Source: Candidatus Methanoplasma termitum
Lineage (GTDB): Archaea; Thermoplasmatota; Thermoplasmata; Methanomassiliicoccales; Methanomethylophilaceae
Reading direction: 5' to 3'
NCBI RefSeq assembly: GCF_000800805.1
Contig: NZ_CP010070.1
Span: 186,001-250,000 of the forward strand
Length of the DNA stretch: 64,000 bases
Numbering within the stretch: position 1 is the first letter of the stretch; every line of letters starts with the position of its first letter. Position numbers and translations under genes: made by a program. Positions 17,626-26,982 of this stretch are shown here, one piece after another. Under the pieces are notes generated by a model, which saw only the letters and a program-made list of their open reading frames with translations, made no database searches and was not told the DNA's origin.

Positions 17626-19057
17626 TCTGAGAAGATACAAGGTCCTCCACGATATCGAGGAATTCCTCTTCTTTACCGGCAGGTATGGTGGCTCCCGCAG
17701 CGACCTTATGGCCGCCGCCGTACCCGCCCACCATTTCGGATGCGGTCTTCATTATGAAGGAGAGATCGAGCCCGCGGTCGGTAAGTATCCGACTTGCTCT
17801 CGCCGATACCTTCGTGCCGTCTTCCGCATCCGCAAAAGCAAAGATCGGAAGCCCTTTGTTCGCCTCTCCGGAATTAAGAAGCATCCCGGCGACGATCCCC
17901 ACCACCGTCTCCCTGACATCGGAACCGGCATCAAAATATTGTACGAACCTGCGTTCTCTCAGGAGACGATTCTCTTTTATGTAACTTATAGCGGTCGAGA
18001 TGTGCTTTCTGTGATCGGAGCGGTTCTTTTCCGCATCCTCTAGTGCCGTCAGGTCCCCGCGACATATCCTGAGGCCGGTAACAGCATCGTCATATCTTCC
18101 GCAGGAGTTCAGGACCGTCGCGAACTCCTTCGCATCCCTGAGCCCGGGGCAGTTGCTGTACCTTGATAACGTATAGATCTCTCCGAACAGTCTTTTTCTT
18201 GTCTCATCGTCTCCTGCCAATGAAAGCAATCTGTCGGAGGCAGATCTCCTTTCTTCGGGGGAGAGGTCCCTCCAAGTTCTCTGCACATTTCCCCTTTTCA
18301 GAGGTATGTTCAGGTCGGAAAAGAACGCATTGCAGCCGTGACCGTTCTCGCTGATACCCGGTATCGGGGGATCGCTGCTGTATTGAAGGAACTGCACCAG
18401 CGGCCTGTAATCACGTCCGAAGTATCGTATGTCCTCTTCCACAACTACATCTCCTGCGGATACGGCTTCGTCAAGAATGGCTTTGTTGTATCCGATGAGT
18501 TTTGATTCTCTCCCGTCTTGAATGTCCCCGATCGCCCCTATCACGGCAAGATATGCGAGATCCGTGTTTCTTGGGTCCGCTGTTTTGGAAAGGAGATAGG
18601 TCATGCCTGCGCCGCACACCTCGTACGACCCCGACACCCCGTATGTGTGCGGGTTCAGATGATACATCCTTTCGAAGCCGTCAATGGTCGTCTGACGGCT
18701 TTTCCATTTTGGATCGGGAATATGGTGGTCGGTCACAATTATCCCGGGTCTTTTGAATTCTGAAAGGTAAGCGCTACCGAGATCACATATCCAAACGATA
18801 TCTTCGCTCGATCCGTTGATCAATGCGATGGTGTCCTCGGAGATCTTCTTCTCAAAAAGGATCCTGTATCCTTTGCCCAACCTGTCCAGAGTGATGGAAG
18901 CTATCCCCCCGGATGCGATCCCGTCGGCATCGATATGTGTGACCACGAGAACGTCTTTTGCTGATGTCAATGCACCGGCCGCTCTCTCAAGATCATTGAT
19001 CAGCCTGTTGCAATAAACACCATCCGCACCCATTTTCTCCGACCGGTTCCCCATCAC
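17618..19057 (-). CDS. DHH-family phosphoesterase, archaeal RecJ-like nuclease
   Basis: Motifs of the RecJ/DHH family in order: THIDADGIASGG near residue 41-52, WICDLGSAYL near 92, VTDHHIPD near 107-114, and the DHHA1 motif GYGGGHKVAAGA near 448-459. The 479-residue two-domain layout fits archaeal RecJ-like proteins (GAN type), which act with GINS/MCM or degrade single strands. The start is uncertain among GTG 19057, ATG 19054 and ATG 19033. It is divergent from the phosphoesterase gene at 19105. Confidence 0.88.
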   Translation of the reverse strand: MMGNRSEKMGADGVYCNRLINDLERAAGALTSAKDVLVVTHIDADGIASGGIASITLDRLGKGYRILFEKKISEDTIALINGSSEDIVWICDLGSAYLSEFKRPGIIVTDHHIPDPKWKSRQTTIDGFERMYHLNPHTYGVSGSYEVCGAGMTYLLSKTADPRNTDLAYLAVIGAIGDIQDGRESKLIGYNKAILDEAVSAGDVVVEEDIRYFGRDYRPLVQFLQYSSDPPIPGISENGHGCNAFFSDLNIPLKRGNVQRTWRDLSPEERRSASDRLLSLAGDDETRKRLFGEIYTLSRYSNCPGLRDAKEFATVLNSCGRYDDAVTGLRICRGDLTALEDAEKNRSDHRKHISTAISYIKENRLLRERRFVQYFDAGSDVRETVVGIVAGMLLNSGEANKGLPIFAFADAEDGTKVSARASRILTDRGLDLSFIMKTASEMVGGYGGGHKVAAGATIPAGKEEEFLDIVEDLVSSQII

Positions 19058-19104
19058 CGAACAATAAGAAATACTATTGCATGAGACCCGATTAATACAG
19101 GCAT

Positions 19105-19842
19105 ATGCATTTGGGGGATATGCGGTCGTGCGAGATACTTCCCGGCGTAAAGGTGACCAACGACAGGTGTCTTATACTTGACGAGGGACCGACCGCCGTC
19201 CTGGGGGACTTGCATCTGGGTTACGAGAGCGCTCTTGAGGAAGAAGGGATGTACATCCCGAGGATCAACACCGAGTCCATCAGGGATGCGATGAACGATA
19301 TGCTCTCCAGATACGAGCCGAAGAGGGTCGTCCTTTTAGGGGATATAAAGCACGACTTCAAGAGGTCCAAATGGGAGGCCAAAGCGGAGGTGAAGAGGAT
19401 CATGGAGCTTCTGACGGAGGCCTCAGACGTCATCGTGGTCAAAGGCAATCACGACAACTTCCTGCAGAACATACTTTCGGACATCGGTCTTTTGGCAGTA
19501 GACTACGTCGACATCTACGGATTCAGAATGGAACACGGTCATGTGGATTCCGGCGTAAGGCCGGTGATAATAGGGCACGAGCACCCATCCGTCAGGATAC
19601 CGGGCGTTATGAGCGGCGGTATGAAGATGCAGTGTTTCGTCCACCAAAAGGAAGATGGGATAATCGTGCTCCCTCCGTTCAGTCCTTTTTCGTCGGGTAA
19701 CGATCTGGTCATTGACGGGAAGTGCGTCATGGCACCGGCGCTTTGCAACTCCGATTACTCCGAAGCCGACATCTACGGGATTTCGGAAGTGGGGATAATG
19801 AAGCTGGGGAAGCTGAGAGAAGTGATGGAGATCAACCTGTGA
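19105..19842 (+). CDS. Archaeal metallophosphoesterase
   Basis: A calcineurin-like phosphoesterase with all metal motifs: GDLHLGYE near 34-41, LGDIKHDF near 72-79 (GD), GNHDN near 112-116, GHEHPSV near 153-159. It belongs to the archaeal MJ0037-like subgroup related to helicase- and ligase-associated phosphoesterases, so a role in nucleic-acid repair is plausible, helped by the divergent RecJ-like neighbour. The substrate is unproven. An in-frame ATG at 19120 is an alternative start. Confidence 0.87.
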   Translation: MHLGDMRSCEILPGVKVTNDRCLILDEGPTAVLGDLHLGYESALEEEGMYIPRINTESIRDAMNDMLSRYEPKRVVLLGDIKHDFKRSKWEAKAEVKRIMELLTEASDVIVVKGNHDNFLQNILSDIGLLAVDYVDIYGFRMEHGHVDSGVRPVIIGHEHPSVRIPGVMSGGMKMQCFVHQKEDGIIVLPPFSPFSSGNDLVIDGKCVMAPALCNSDYSEADIYGISEVGIMKLGKLREVMEINL

Positions 19843-19930
19843 TACTATTCCCGAAAAGGATGATAGGATACAAGTGGAACCTACCCAATTAAATAACAGT
19901 ATTTTCTTTATGGTTTCAGGAGAATAATTT

Positions 19931-20971
19931 ATGTCAATGACTCCAAGAGACAGAGTAATCGCAGCGATGAAAAAAGAGTCGCTCGACAGGCCCCCGGTGG
20001 CAATTTTCACCCAGGCCGCAACGACTTCACAGATGGACAAGGTCGGCGCAGCCTGGCCAGAGGCGCACAAAAAAGCAGAACTTATGGCGAAGCTCGGAAC
20101 CGCACAGGCAGACGTCTTCGGATTCGAGTGCGTAAGGGCACCGTTCTGCCTCACCGCTGAGGCAGAGAGGCTCGGATGCAAAGTGCAGGTCGAAAAGAAA
20201 GACGCGGCACCGATGATAAAAGAGCACCCCTTCCACTTCGACCCGATGGCGGGAGAGTTCGACAGCCCGTCTGGACTCATGTCGCCAGAAGAATTCCTGA
20301 AAGGCGGAAGAGTTGCAGAAGCGATCAAAGCGATCGGCCTTATGAAGAAATCCCACGGAAAGGAATATGCAATTGTTGCCGGTAACACAGGTCCGTTCAC
20401 ACTTGCAGGACACATGGTCAACACAGAGAATGTGGTATTCGGTATGATGATGGCTCCGGAAGAGGTCGCGAATTGGGTAAAGAGCATAAACCCCATCGTA
20501 AAAAAATACACACAGGCACTTGCGGACGCAGGCGCAGACGCCATCCAGATGTCCGAGCCTTCTGCATCCACAGATATGATCGCACCTGATATGTTCGACG
20601 ATGCATCCGGTAAATACTTGAAGGAAAGCCTCGCCAAAGTAAAGAACGCATTCTCGGTGCTCCACATATGCGGAGACACATACCCGATCCTTGACGGAAT
20701 GATCGGGACAGGCGTCAGCGGCCTCTCGATCGAGGAGAAGGTCGACCCCGCCAAAGCAGTGGCAAAGGTTGCCAAGAGAGCAGCACTCATAGGAAACGTC
20801 GGATCGGTCAGACCCATGTTCCAAGGAACCCCCGCAGAGGTCAAAGCGGCGGCAGCGAACTGTGTGAAGGCAGGATTCAACGTCATATCTTCCGGCTGCG
20901 GTATCGTCACGGCGACTCCCGATGCCAACATGAAGATGCTTGTCGACACGGTCAAGGCGTCCAAAAAATAA
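19931..20971 (+). CDS. Methylcobamide:coenzyme M methyltransferase (MtaA/MtbA family)
   Basis: A UroD-fold zinc methyltransferase of 346 residues. The zinc ligands of MtaA/MtbA are present: His245 and Cys247 in LHICGDT, and Cys323 in SSGCGIV. The enzyme moves the methyl group from a methylated corrinoid protein to coenzyme M, making the substrate of Mcr. Sequence alone does not tell the methanol (MtaA) from the methylamine (MtbA) form, so no symbol is given. It lies one gene upstream of the mcr operon, with a GGAG ribosome-binding site. No corrinoid protein or substrate methyltransferase is next to it. Confidence 0.9.
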   Translation: MSMTPRDRVIAAMKKESLDRPPVAIFTQAATTSQMDKVGAAWPEAHKKAELMAKLGTAQADVFGFECVRAPFCLTAEAERLGCKVQVEKKDAAPMIKEHPFHFDPMAGEFDSPSGLMSPEEFLKGGRVAEAIKAIGLMKKSHGKEYAIVAGNTGPFTLAGHMVNTENVVFGMMMAPEEVANWVKSINPIVKKYTQALADAGADAIQMSEPSASTDMIAPDMFDDASGKYLKESLAKVKNAFSVLHICGDTYPILDGMIGTGVSGLSIEEKVDPAKAVAKVAKRAALIGNVGSVRPMFQGTPAEVKAAAANCVKAGFNVISSGCGIVTATPDANMKMLVDTVKASKK

Positions 20972-21071
20972 ATTCGAACAACAAACTTCTTCCAAACCTC
21001 TTTAAACTTCTATTACAAGATTTGATGTTGTCACATAATGTATTTCACTTCACACAGTGATACACCGCCCC

Positions 21072-21782
21072 ATGTCCGACGTTTTGAAAGCAAATGCAGA
21101 GTACGCCGAGAAGATGAGATCAATACTCAAGCTGAGGCATGAACCGGTCGCTGTGAAGCTGATACGAGAAGGAGAGAAGTACCCCAATGGTACAACACCG
21201 CCGCTGCTGCAGCTGAGTCACTGCCAAGCAGTCTTCCGCGCCAAAGAAGGGGAATGCCTCAGTGTTCCGCTGGCAATGAATAACTGCCACGTCGGTGCTG
21301 CGGTACTCGGAATGACGGAGACCCCTGAAAAAGTCGCTAACGGGGAGTTCCACGGAGGTACAGGCATACACGATTCTGTCGCCGCCGCTAAGCACATGAT
21401 TGACCACAGGATAATGATACCCTATAAAACGGTCGGAGAGGCGGTCTGCCCCCTCGGGAAGGCCGATTTCGTACCCGATGCCATTGTTTTTGTGGATATT
21501 CCTGAGAGGATATATTGGATAGCGGCAATGTCCACAGCGGAGAAAGGCAACCGTGTGGTATTCAGTACAGCTCCGTTCCAATGCGCCTGCGAAGACGTGG
21601 TCGCTATGCCGATCGTTGAGGGCAAACCGAATCTATCTTTGGGATGTTTCGGATGCAGGAAAAAGACCGACATGGAAGCGGACGAATTGGCTTGCGGGGT
21701 CCCGTATAAGCTGATACCGGGATACGTCGCAAGACTCGAAAGATACTCTTCCGGACCGATCGCAAAGGCAAAAAGAGATTGA
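21072..21782 (+). CDS. DUF169-family protein
   Basis: The protein (about 236 residues from ATG 21072; an in-frame ATG lies at 21057) matches the DUF169 family: RHEPVAVKLI near residue 25, then LSVPLAMNNCHVGAAVLGM, FSTAPFQCACEDV and a C-terminal GCFGCRKKTDM. The function is not established. Several conserved cysteines (about 8) suggest metal or redox cofactor binding. It sits between the CoM methyltransferase and the mcr operon, which suggests a link to methanogenesis, but its orientation alone does not prove it. Confidence 0.85.
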   Translation: MSDVLKANAEYAEKMRSILKLRHEPVAVKLIREGEKYPNGTTPPLLQLSHCQAVFRAKEGECLSVPLAMNNCHVGAAVLGMTETPEKVANGEFHGGTGIHDSVAAAKHMIDHRIMIPYKTVGEAVCPLGKADFVPDAIVFVDIPERIYWIAAMSTAEKGNRVVFSTAPFQCACEDVVAMPIVEGKPNLSLGCFGCRKKTDMEADELACGVPYKLIPGYVARLERYSSGPIAKAKRD

Positions 21783-21965
21783 AACCACTTCTCACAATTT
21801 TTTCCGACATAATGAAAATAAGTTATTATTCCTGCATTAAAAAAATATTTCTTGATAGAAATCTATTAATATTGATGGCTGAACATATGTTGTTACCAGC
21901 AGGTTATATCCAACTAAAAACTGGTGAAAACGTGTTATTTTTTTCTAAAAATCAGTCTTTCCTAT

Positions 21966-21982
21966 AGTTTTATATTATATTA
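21966..21982 (+). promoter_or_regulatory. Promoter (TATA box) of the mcr operon
   Basis: An AT-rich run with TTTTATATTATATTAA lies 77-91 bases before the mcrB ATG. It predicts transcription starting near 21998 and a leader of about 60 bases. The whole 21783-22058 gap is very AT-rich, as expected for a strong archaeal promoter region. Confidence 0.6.
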
Positions 21983-22008
21983 AGAGATACTCAGATTTGC
22001 AAGGGGTA

Positions 22009-22033
22009 TGCGAAAAACCCACAATTTTTCGCA
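22009..22033 (+). promoter_or_regulatory. Stem-loop in the mcr leader
   Basis: TGCGAAAAA (22009-22017) and TTTTTCGCA (22025-22033) are perfect inverted repeats around a 7-base loop, between the predicted transcription start and the ribosome-binding site GGAGGT at 22048-22053. Confidence 0.6.
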
Positions 22034-22058
22034 AGTTTATTGAATAAGGAGGTATAAA

Positions 22059-23387
22059 ATGCCAAAATACAAGGACGTAGTAGACCTGTATGACGACAAC
22101 GGAAAACGCATCGCAAAAGATGTGCCGTTGGAAGCCATCAGTCCATTGCGCAACAATGCGATCAAAAAGATTGCATCTCTCACCAAGAGAACAGTTGCGG
22201 TCAGCCTTGCCGGAATCGAGAAGGGCTTGAAATCCGGAGCAGTAGGCGGCTCAATGATCAAAGGAAAAGAGATCGACATCGAATTGGTCAAAAACGCAAA
22301 GAAGATCGCAGCAGCAGTAAAGGACAAAGTCCAAGTGACAGCTGACGACGGCACAGTCGTTACCATCAAAGGAGACGGAAAGAGCCTGGTCGTCATCGTG
22401 CCGGCAGCTAGGACGGACGCCGGTGTAGAATACACAACCGGATTCACAGCCGTCGCAGCCGCAGTCACAGAAGCGATCATCGATGAGTTCAAAGTCCCGA
22501 TGTACAAAGCCAACATGGTCAAGGCCGCAGTCTGGGGAAGGTACCCGCAGACAGTCGGTTTCGACGGTGCCAATGTGAAATCGATCCTTGAGATCCCCCA
22601 GAACAATGAGGGAGCAGGATTCGCACTCAGGAACATCATGGCTAACCACGTCGTCGCACTCGTAGGCAAGAACGCAATGCAGGGTGCAGCACTCTCGGCA
22701 ATATTCGAGCAGTGCGCCGCATTCGAAATGGGAGACGCGATAGGTAACTTCGAGAGAAGCCACCTTCTCGACCTCGCATACGTCGGACTCAACGCTAACA
22801 ACCTGGTTTACAGCACAGTCAAAAAGAACGGAAAGACGGGAACGGTCGGTTCAGTCGTCGAGACCCTCGTAGGAAGGGCACTAGAAGACGGAGTCATACG
22901 CGTAAAAGAGACGCTCCCCTCTGGATACAAGGTCTATACAACAAAAGACCTCCCGCTCTGGAACTCATATGCAGCAGCCGGTCAGGTTGCAGCTGTAATG
23001 GTAAACATCGGTGCGGCAAGAGCGGCACAGGGTGTCCCCGGAACAGTTCTGTACTACAACGACCTGCTTGAGCACGAGACCGGACTGCCCGGAACCGACT
23101 TCGGAAGATCCGCAGGTGTCGGTGTAGGTATGTCATTCTTCTCACACTCCATCTATGGAGGAGGAGGCCCCGGTCTGTTCCACGGAAACCACGTCGTTAC
23201 GAGGCAGTCCAAAGGAGTACTTATCCCCGCAGTTACGGCAGCAAACTGTCTGGACGGCGGAACGCAGACGTTCTCCCCCGAGGCAACATCCGGACTCATC
23301 AAAGAAGTGTTCGGTGACATGAGCGAATTCAACTCACCTATGCAGTATGTAGGTGCCGAGGCGAAGAAGATCGCAAAGAAGGTCTGA
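22059..23387 (+). CDS. mcrB: Methyl-coenzyme M reductase subunit beta
   Basis: McrB is a structural subunit of the (abg)2 reductase that releases methane from methyl-CoM and coenzyme B. The start [18 protein letters not shown] is typical, and the C-terminal half has the cofactor and CoB-binding region around [19 protein letters not shown] (about residues 353-371), where the conserved histidine contacts CoB phosphate. Length 442 is normal. A strong GGAGGT site precedes it. It is first in mcrB-mcrD-mcrG-mcrA; mcrC is not in the cluster, the arrangement seen in Methanomassiliicoccales. Confidence 0.99.
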   Translation: MPKYKDVVDLYDDNGKRIAKDVPLEAISPLRNNAIKKIASLTKRTVAVSLAGIEKGLKSGAVGGSMIKGKEIDIELVKNAKKIAAAVKDKVQVTADDGTVVTIKGDGKSLVVIVPAARTDAGVEYTTGFTAVAAAVTEAIIDEFKVPMYKANMVKAAVWGRYPQTVGFDGANVKSILEIPQNNEGAGFALRNIMANHVVALVGKNAMQGAALSAIFEQCAAFEMGDAIGNFERSHLLDLAYVGLNANNLVYSTVKKNGKTGTVGSVVETLVGRALEDGVIRVKETLPSGYKVYTTKDLPLWNSYAAAGQVAAVMVNIGAARAAQGVPGTVLYYNDLLEHETGLPGTDFGRSAGVGVGMSFFSHSIYGGGGPGLFHGNHVVTRQSKGVLIPAVTAANCLDGGTQTFSPEATSGLIKEVFGDMSEFNSPMQYVGAEAKKIAKKV

Positions 23388-23395
23388 GGTCTTTT

Positions 23396-23818
23396 ATGAC
23401 GAGTGAACCAACTGTAGAATATGCGGGAATACCGCTCCCCGAAGTGGAGGTCTTCTCCAACGTTCTGCTGAGCCACGGCACGACTGAAAAAGTGCTCAAT
23501 GCGCTCGATCCTATCAAGCACATAAGGCAGATCAACATGACCGGCGAAAGCTTACCGAAGAATCTGAACAGCGGGCCAGCCAAAGGGCTTCCCAACGACC
23601 ACTCCGAACGCAAGGTGATAAAGGTCGGCGGACGTGACGTAGAGCTCAGATTCTTGGTGGGGGCGTTCTACATCGAACTCGATGTGGAGAACGAAGCGAT
23701 GCTTGATGAAGCAGTTAAGAAGATCAAGGCTGCGTGCGATGCAACATTGCCTCGCGGATTCAGCCTCACAGTGGGAAGATACTCGAAATACAGAAAGACA
23801 CTCAGAGATTACAGATGA
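23396..23818 (+). CDS. mcrD: Methyl-coenzyme M reductase operon protein D
   Basis: McrD (140 residues) is not part of the mature enzyme; it helps assembly or activation of Mcr. The sequence has the family hallmarks [20 protein letters not shown] (residues 9-28 region) and the C-terminal [15 protein letters not shown]. It starts eight bases after mcrB and ends 11 bases before mcrG. Confidence 0.97.
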   Translation: MTSEPTVEYAGIPLPEVEVFSNVLLSHGTTEKVLNALDPIKHIRQINMTGESLPKNLNSGPAKGLPNDHSERKVIKVGGRDVELRFLVGAFYIELDVENEAMLDEAVKKIKAACDATLPRGFSLTVGRYSKYRKTLRDYR

Positions 23819-23829
23819 AGGTGAAAAAT

Positions 23830-24606
23830 ATGACAGCATACAAAAGACAGTTCTACCCCGGAGCATCCTCCCCTGCAAAAAACAGAAGGAGATACATGGA
23901 TCCGAAGGTCAAACTGAAGAAAATTCGCGATGTATCAATGGATGACGTCGTAAGACTCATGGGACACCGCAACCCCGGAGAGGACTACAAGTCTATCCAC
24001 CCCCCGATACAAGAGGGCAAAGAGCCGAACTGCCCGATAAGGAAACTTGTCGAGCCGATCGACGGAGCAAAACACGGAGACAGGATCAGATACATTCAGT
24101 TCACTGACTCGGTCTACTTCGCACCCATATCCCCCTACCAGAGGGCATGGATGTACCTTTCGAGAGAGAGGGGAGTGGACACCGGAACCCTGTCCGGAAG
24201 GCAGATCATCGAAGTAAGGGAGAGAGACCTCGAGAGGATGGCAAAAGAGCTCATCGACAACGAGACATTCGACCCCGCCCTGACCGGTATCAGAGGAGCC
24301 ACCGTTCACGGACACGCATGCCGTCTCGACGAGAATGGCCTGATGTTCGACGCATGGCAGAGATACGTCTGGGATGACAAGAAGAAAGAAGTAGTGTACG
24401 TCAAAGACCAGGTCGCAGTACCCCTTGACAGGAAGATCTATGTCGGAAAACCGGCATCGATGGCTGACCTGAAAAAGAGGACAACGATCTTCAGAGCAGA
24501 CGGCGTAGACATGAGGGATGACAAAGAGGTCACAGCTTACGGTCTCAGGATCCACAAGCTCAGGACACTCGGCGGTTACCAGCCCTTCAACGTAAAGGAT
24601 GTGTAA
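23830..24606 (+). CDS. mcrG: Methyl-coenzyme M reductase subunit gamma
   Basis: McrG of 258 residues starts [30 protein letters not shown] near residue 55, [19 protein letters not shown] near 98-116 and [15 protein letters not shown] near 155-169 are conserved contact regions to F430 and the other subunits. ATG 23830 is chosen because the open frame upstream runs inside mcrD. It is followed by mcrA with a two-base gap. Confidence 0.99.
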   Translation: MTAYKRQFYPGASSPAKNRRRYMDPKVKLKKIRDVSMDDVVRLMGHRNPGEDYKSIHPPIQEGKEPNCPIRKLVEPIDGAKHGDRIRYIQFTDSVYFAPISPYQRAWMYLSRERGVDTGTLSGRQIIEVRERDLERMAKELIDNETFDPALTGIRGATVHGHACRLDENGLMFDAWQRYVWDDKKKEVVYVKDQVAVPLDRKIYVGKPASMADLKKRTTIFRADGVDMRDDKEVTAYGLRIHKLRTLGGYQPFNVKDV

Positions 24607-24608
24607 AT

Positions 24609-26273
24609 ATGGCAGCCAAACAGAAAGACAAATTATTCATGGACGCGGTCAAGAAGAAATTCAAAGAAGACCCGACCGACATGGAGACAAAATATTACTG
24701 CTACGGAGGCTGGCGCCAGTCAAAGAGCAAAGTGGAGTTCCAGAAAGCCGCTCAGGCTATCGCCAAGAAACGTGGCTTCCCGATGATGAATGAGGACATC
24801 GGTGTCCCGCTCGGACAGAGAGCGTGGATGCCCTACCAACTGTCGCACACCGACATCTACGTAGAGGTAGATGACCTTCACTGCATCAACAACCCCGCTA
24901 TTCAGCAGGCATGGGATGACATAAGGAGGACTATACTTGTAGGACTCAACTCCCCGCACGAGACCATCGAAAAGAGGCTCGGAAAGGAAGTTACTCCCGA
25001 GACGATCAACAACTATCTGGAAGCAGTTAACCACACAATGCCCGGCGGAGCGATCGTTCAGGAGCACATGGCAGAGTGCAACCCCGCACTTGTTTCCGAC
25101 TCATATGTCAAAGTGTACTCCGGGGACGACGAGCTTATCGACGAGATCGACAAAAGATTCGTCATCGACATCAACAAGCTCTTCCCCAAGGCACAGGCAG
25201 ACCAACTGAAGAAAGCGATCGGAAAGAACCTGATGCAGGCAGTACGTGTACCCACCATGGTCGGAAGGCTCATGGATGGTGCAACAGTATCGAGGCACGC
25301 GGCAATGCAGATCTCAATGGCTTTCATCTCCTCCTACAAACTCGCAGCAGGAGAGGCAGCCATCGCAGACTTCGCGTACTCCGCGAAGCACCTGTCGATC
25401 AACATGGGAACCATGATGCCCGCAAGGCGTGCAAGGGGACCCAACGAACCCGGCGGAATACCCTTCGGATTCTTTGCAGATATGCTCCAGTCTGACCGTG
25501 TATACCCGAACGACCCCGCAAGAGCAGTCCTCGAGACCGTCGGTCTCGGAGCGGCGATCTTCGACCAGGTCTACCTCGGCGGATACATGTCCGGCGGTGT
25601 AGGATTCACCCAGTACGCATCGGCCACATACACCGACAACATCCTTGAGGACTACGTCTACCACGCAGTCGACGTAATAAAGGACAAGTACGGTGGCCTC
25701 TGCAAGCTTGACCCGTCGAAATACGACGAGCTCATGAAACTCGGTGACGATGTCAACGCATACGCGTTGGAGATGTACGAGAAATACCCGGCCATCATGG
25801 AGACCCACTTCGGCGGATCCCAGAGGGCGACAGTCGCAGCAGCAACGACCGGTATCGCAGGATCAATGGCGACCGGTATCGCAGACTGCGGTCTGAACAT
25901 GTGGTACCTCTCGATGCTCCAGCACAAGGAGAGGACAGGAAGGCTCGGATTCTACGGATACGACTTGCAGGACCAGTGCGGTTCCGCGAACTCGTTCTCC
26001 TACAGGTCCGATGAGGGTCTCCCCGCAGAGCTCAGGGGTCCCAACTACCCCAACTACGCAATGAACGTAGGTCACCTCTCCGGATACTCCGGTATCGCAA
26101 AGGCATCCCACGTCGCACGCGGAGACGCATTCACTGCCAACCCCTACATCCGTGTCGCTTTCGCTGACCCCAGCCTGGTCTTTGACTTCGCTAACGTCAC
26201 GAAAGAGATCGGAAGAGGCGGCCTCAGAGAGTTCGTCCCGGCCGGCGAGAGAACCGCGGTCATCAAAGGCTGA
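24609..26273 (+). CDS. mcrA: Methyl-coenzyme M reductase subunit alpha
   Basis: McrA, the catalytic subunit of methane formation, is 554 residues. Residues aligned with known modification sites are present: Lys260-His261 (N-methyl-His site) in SAKHLSIN, Arg274-Arg275 (methyl-Arg site) in [14 protein letters not shown], Gln405 in GGSQRAT, Gly450 (thioglycine site) in [11 protein letters not shown], and Cys457. This fits a canonical methane-producing Mcr rather than an alkane-type one; the modifications themselves cannot be seen from DNA. It is followed directly by a DUF2098 gene. Confidence 0.99.
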   Translation: MAAKQKDKLFMDAVKKKFKEDPTDMETKYYCYGGWRQSKSKVEFQKAAQAIAKKRGFPMMNEDIGVPLGQRAWMPYQLSHTDIYVEVDDLHCINNPAIQQAWDDIRRTILVGLNSPHETIEKRLGKEVTPETINNYLEAVNHTMPGGAIVQEHMAECNPALVSDSYVKVYSGDDELIDEIDKRFVIDINKLFPKAQADQLKKAIGKNLMQAVRVPTMVGRLMDGATVSRHAAMQISMAFISSYKLAAGEAAIADFAYSAKHLSINMGTMMPARRARGPNEPGGIPFGFFADMLQSDRVYPNDPARAVLETVGLGAAIFDQVYLGGYMSGGVGFTQYASATYTDNILEDYVYHAVDVIKDKYGGLCKLDPSKYDELMKLGDDVNAYALEMYEKYPAIMETHFGGSQRATVAAATTGIAGSMATGIADCGLNMWYLSMLQHKERTGRLGFYGYDLQDQCGSANSFSYRSDEGLPAELRGPNYPNYAMNVGHLSGYSGIAKASHVARGDAFTANPYIRVAFADPSLVFDFANVTKEIGRGGLREFVPAGERTAVIKG

Positions 26274-26278
26274 TCCCG

Positions 26279-26569
26279 ATGATGGCAGGGGACATACTCA
26301 AGTACATCCCGACGTCGACCGTCGGAAAGGTAGTGGATACCAAAGAGAAGGACGGAATAGTCTGGGTGAAACTGGACAACACCGGCCTCTACTATGACTC
26401 CGCTTACCTCAAACCGGCAGACAGATCGGAGTATAGAGAGGTGTCTTTCAAAGAGCGCGAGAGGAGATCCGCCGGCAACAAGGAGGAGGCCCAGACCATA
26501 CTCAACGAGATGCAGAAAGCAGAGGAAGAGGTGGATATAAAGGACTATACTCCGAGCGGCGGAGGATAA
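26279..26569 (+). CDS. DUF2098 methanogen-associated protein
   Basis: A 96-residue protein with an N-terminal small beta domain (YIPTSTVGKVVDTKEKDG, WVKLDNTGLYYDSAYLKP) typical of DUF2098, a family found mainly in methanogens and without known function. The C-terminal third is charged and helical (RERRSAGNKEEAQTILNEMQ). It begins five bases after mcrA and precedes the operon terminator, so it is very likely co-transcribed with mcrBDGA. Confidence 0.85.
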   Translation: MMAGDILKYIPTSTVGKVVDTKEKDGIVWVKLDNTGLYYDSAYLKPADRSEYREVSFKERERRSAGNKEEAQTILNEMQKAEEEVDIKDYTPSGGG

Positions 26570-26587
26570 ACTTTTTATTTATTTTCA

Positions 26588-26616
26588 TTCCCTCCTTCGG
26601 GAGGGGTGCTTTTTCT
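26588..26616 (+). terminator. Terminator of the mcr operon
   Basis: CCCTCC-TTCG-GGAGGG hairpin followed by GGTGCTTTTTC, just after the DUF2098 stop. Confidence 0.65.
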
Positions 26617-26676
26617 TATTACAATATATCAAAAGAAATTGCCCCGCATTATCCTTACGTATGGGGGCCGGCCGAT

Positions 26677-26688
26677 ATTTATATAAAA
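26677..26688 (+). promoter_or_regulatory. Promoter of a small separate transcript after mcr
   Basis: TTTATATAAAA is a near-ideal archaeal TATA box. It predicts a start near 26708, downstream of the mcr terminator. A second AT-rich element TTATTTAAAT (26727-26736) lies further in. Confidence 0.5.
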
Positions 26689-26744
26689 ATGTGGTAGAAT
26701 CATAAAGACTATATATGCTGTCTGCGTTATTTAAATCATTCTAG

Positions 26745-26882
26745 ATGGCGCAAAGTGATGCCAAGCTAGTAGGGGGGACTGACTTGAAACACAATGTACT
26801 ACCATCCGCATTTGTGGAAGCTGATATGGAAATAGGGGCCATGCTGGCTTTCAACAGACCTCCCGACGCCGTATTTACATAG
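26745..26882 (+). CDS. Possible 45-residue small protein ending in TAG (or part of a small RNA)
   Basis: The frame starts MAQSDAKLVGGTDLKHN and ends NRPPDAVFT with TAG at 26880-26882; four more sense codons and TAA follow. It lies inside a unit with its own promoter (26677) and terminator (26952-26973). No ribosome-binding site is clear and no family is recognised. The TAG is notable because intact genes here avoid it; if read as pyrrolysine the protein would gain five residues. The transcript may instead act as RNA. The 26570-26982 gap holds nothing else. Confidence 0.3.
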   Translation: MAQSDAKLVGGTDLKHNVLPSAFVEADMEIGAMLAFNRPPDAVFT

Positions 26883-26951
26883 GGCCGGCGGGAATAACCG
26901 AATCAAGGTGATCCGATGTCCATGTTTTTTGAAACATTTTATTCCTCCTTT

Positions 26952-26973
26952 GGGGCAGCGTCCCCTCTTTTTT
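26952..26973 (+). terminator. Terminator of the small transcript
   Basis: GGGG-CAGCGT-CCCC followed by TCTTTTTT. The T-run is on the + strand, so it serves the 26.7 kb transcript and not the convergent radical SAM gene. Confidence 0.6.
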
Positions 26974-26982
26974 ATAATGTGC

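Noticed and set aside
19423-20964. 513-codon open frame antisense to the methyltransferase
   Set aside because: Shadow of a strongly biased gene; composition is that of a reversed coding strand and it overlaps two real genes.
20027-20995. 322-codon antisense frame, cysteine-rich
   Set aside because: Another shadow of the same methyltransferase gene; no domain pattern.
22037-22801. 254-codon frame antisense to mcrB
   Set aside because: Shadow frame inside an unmistakable mcrB.
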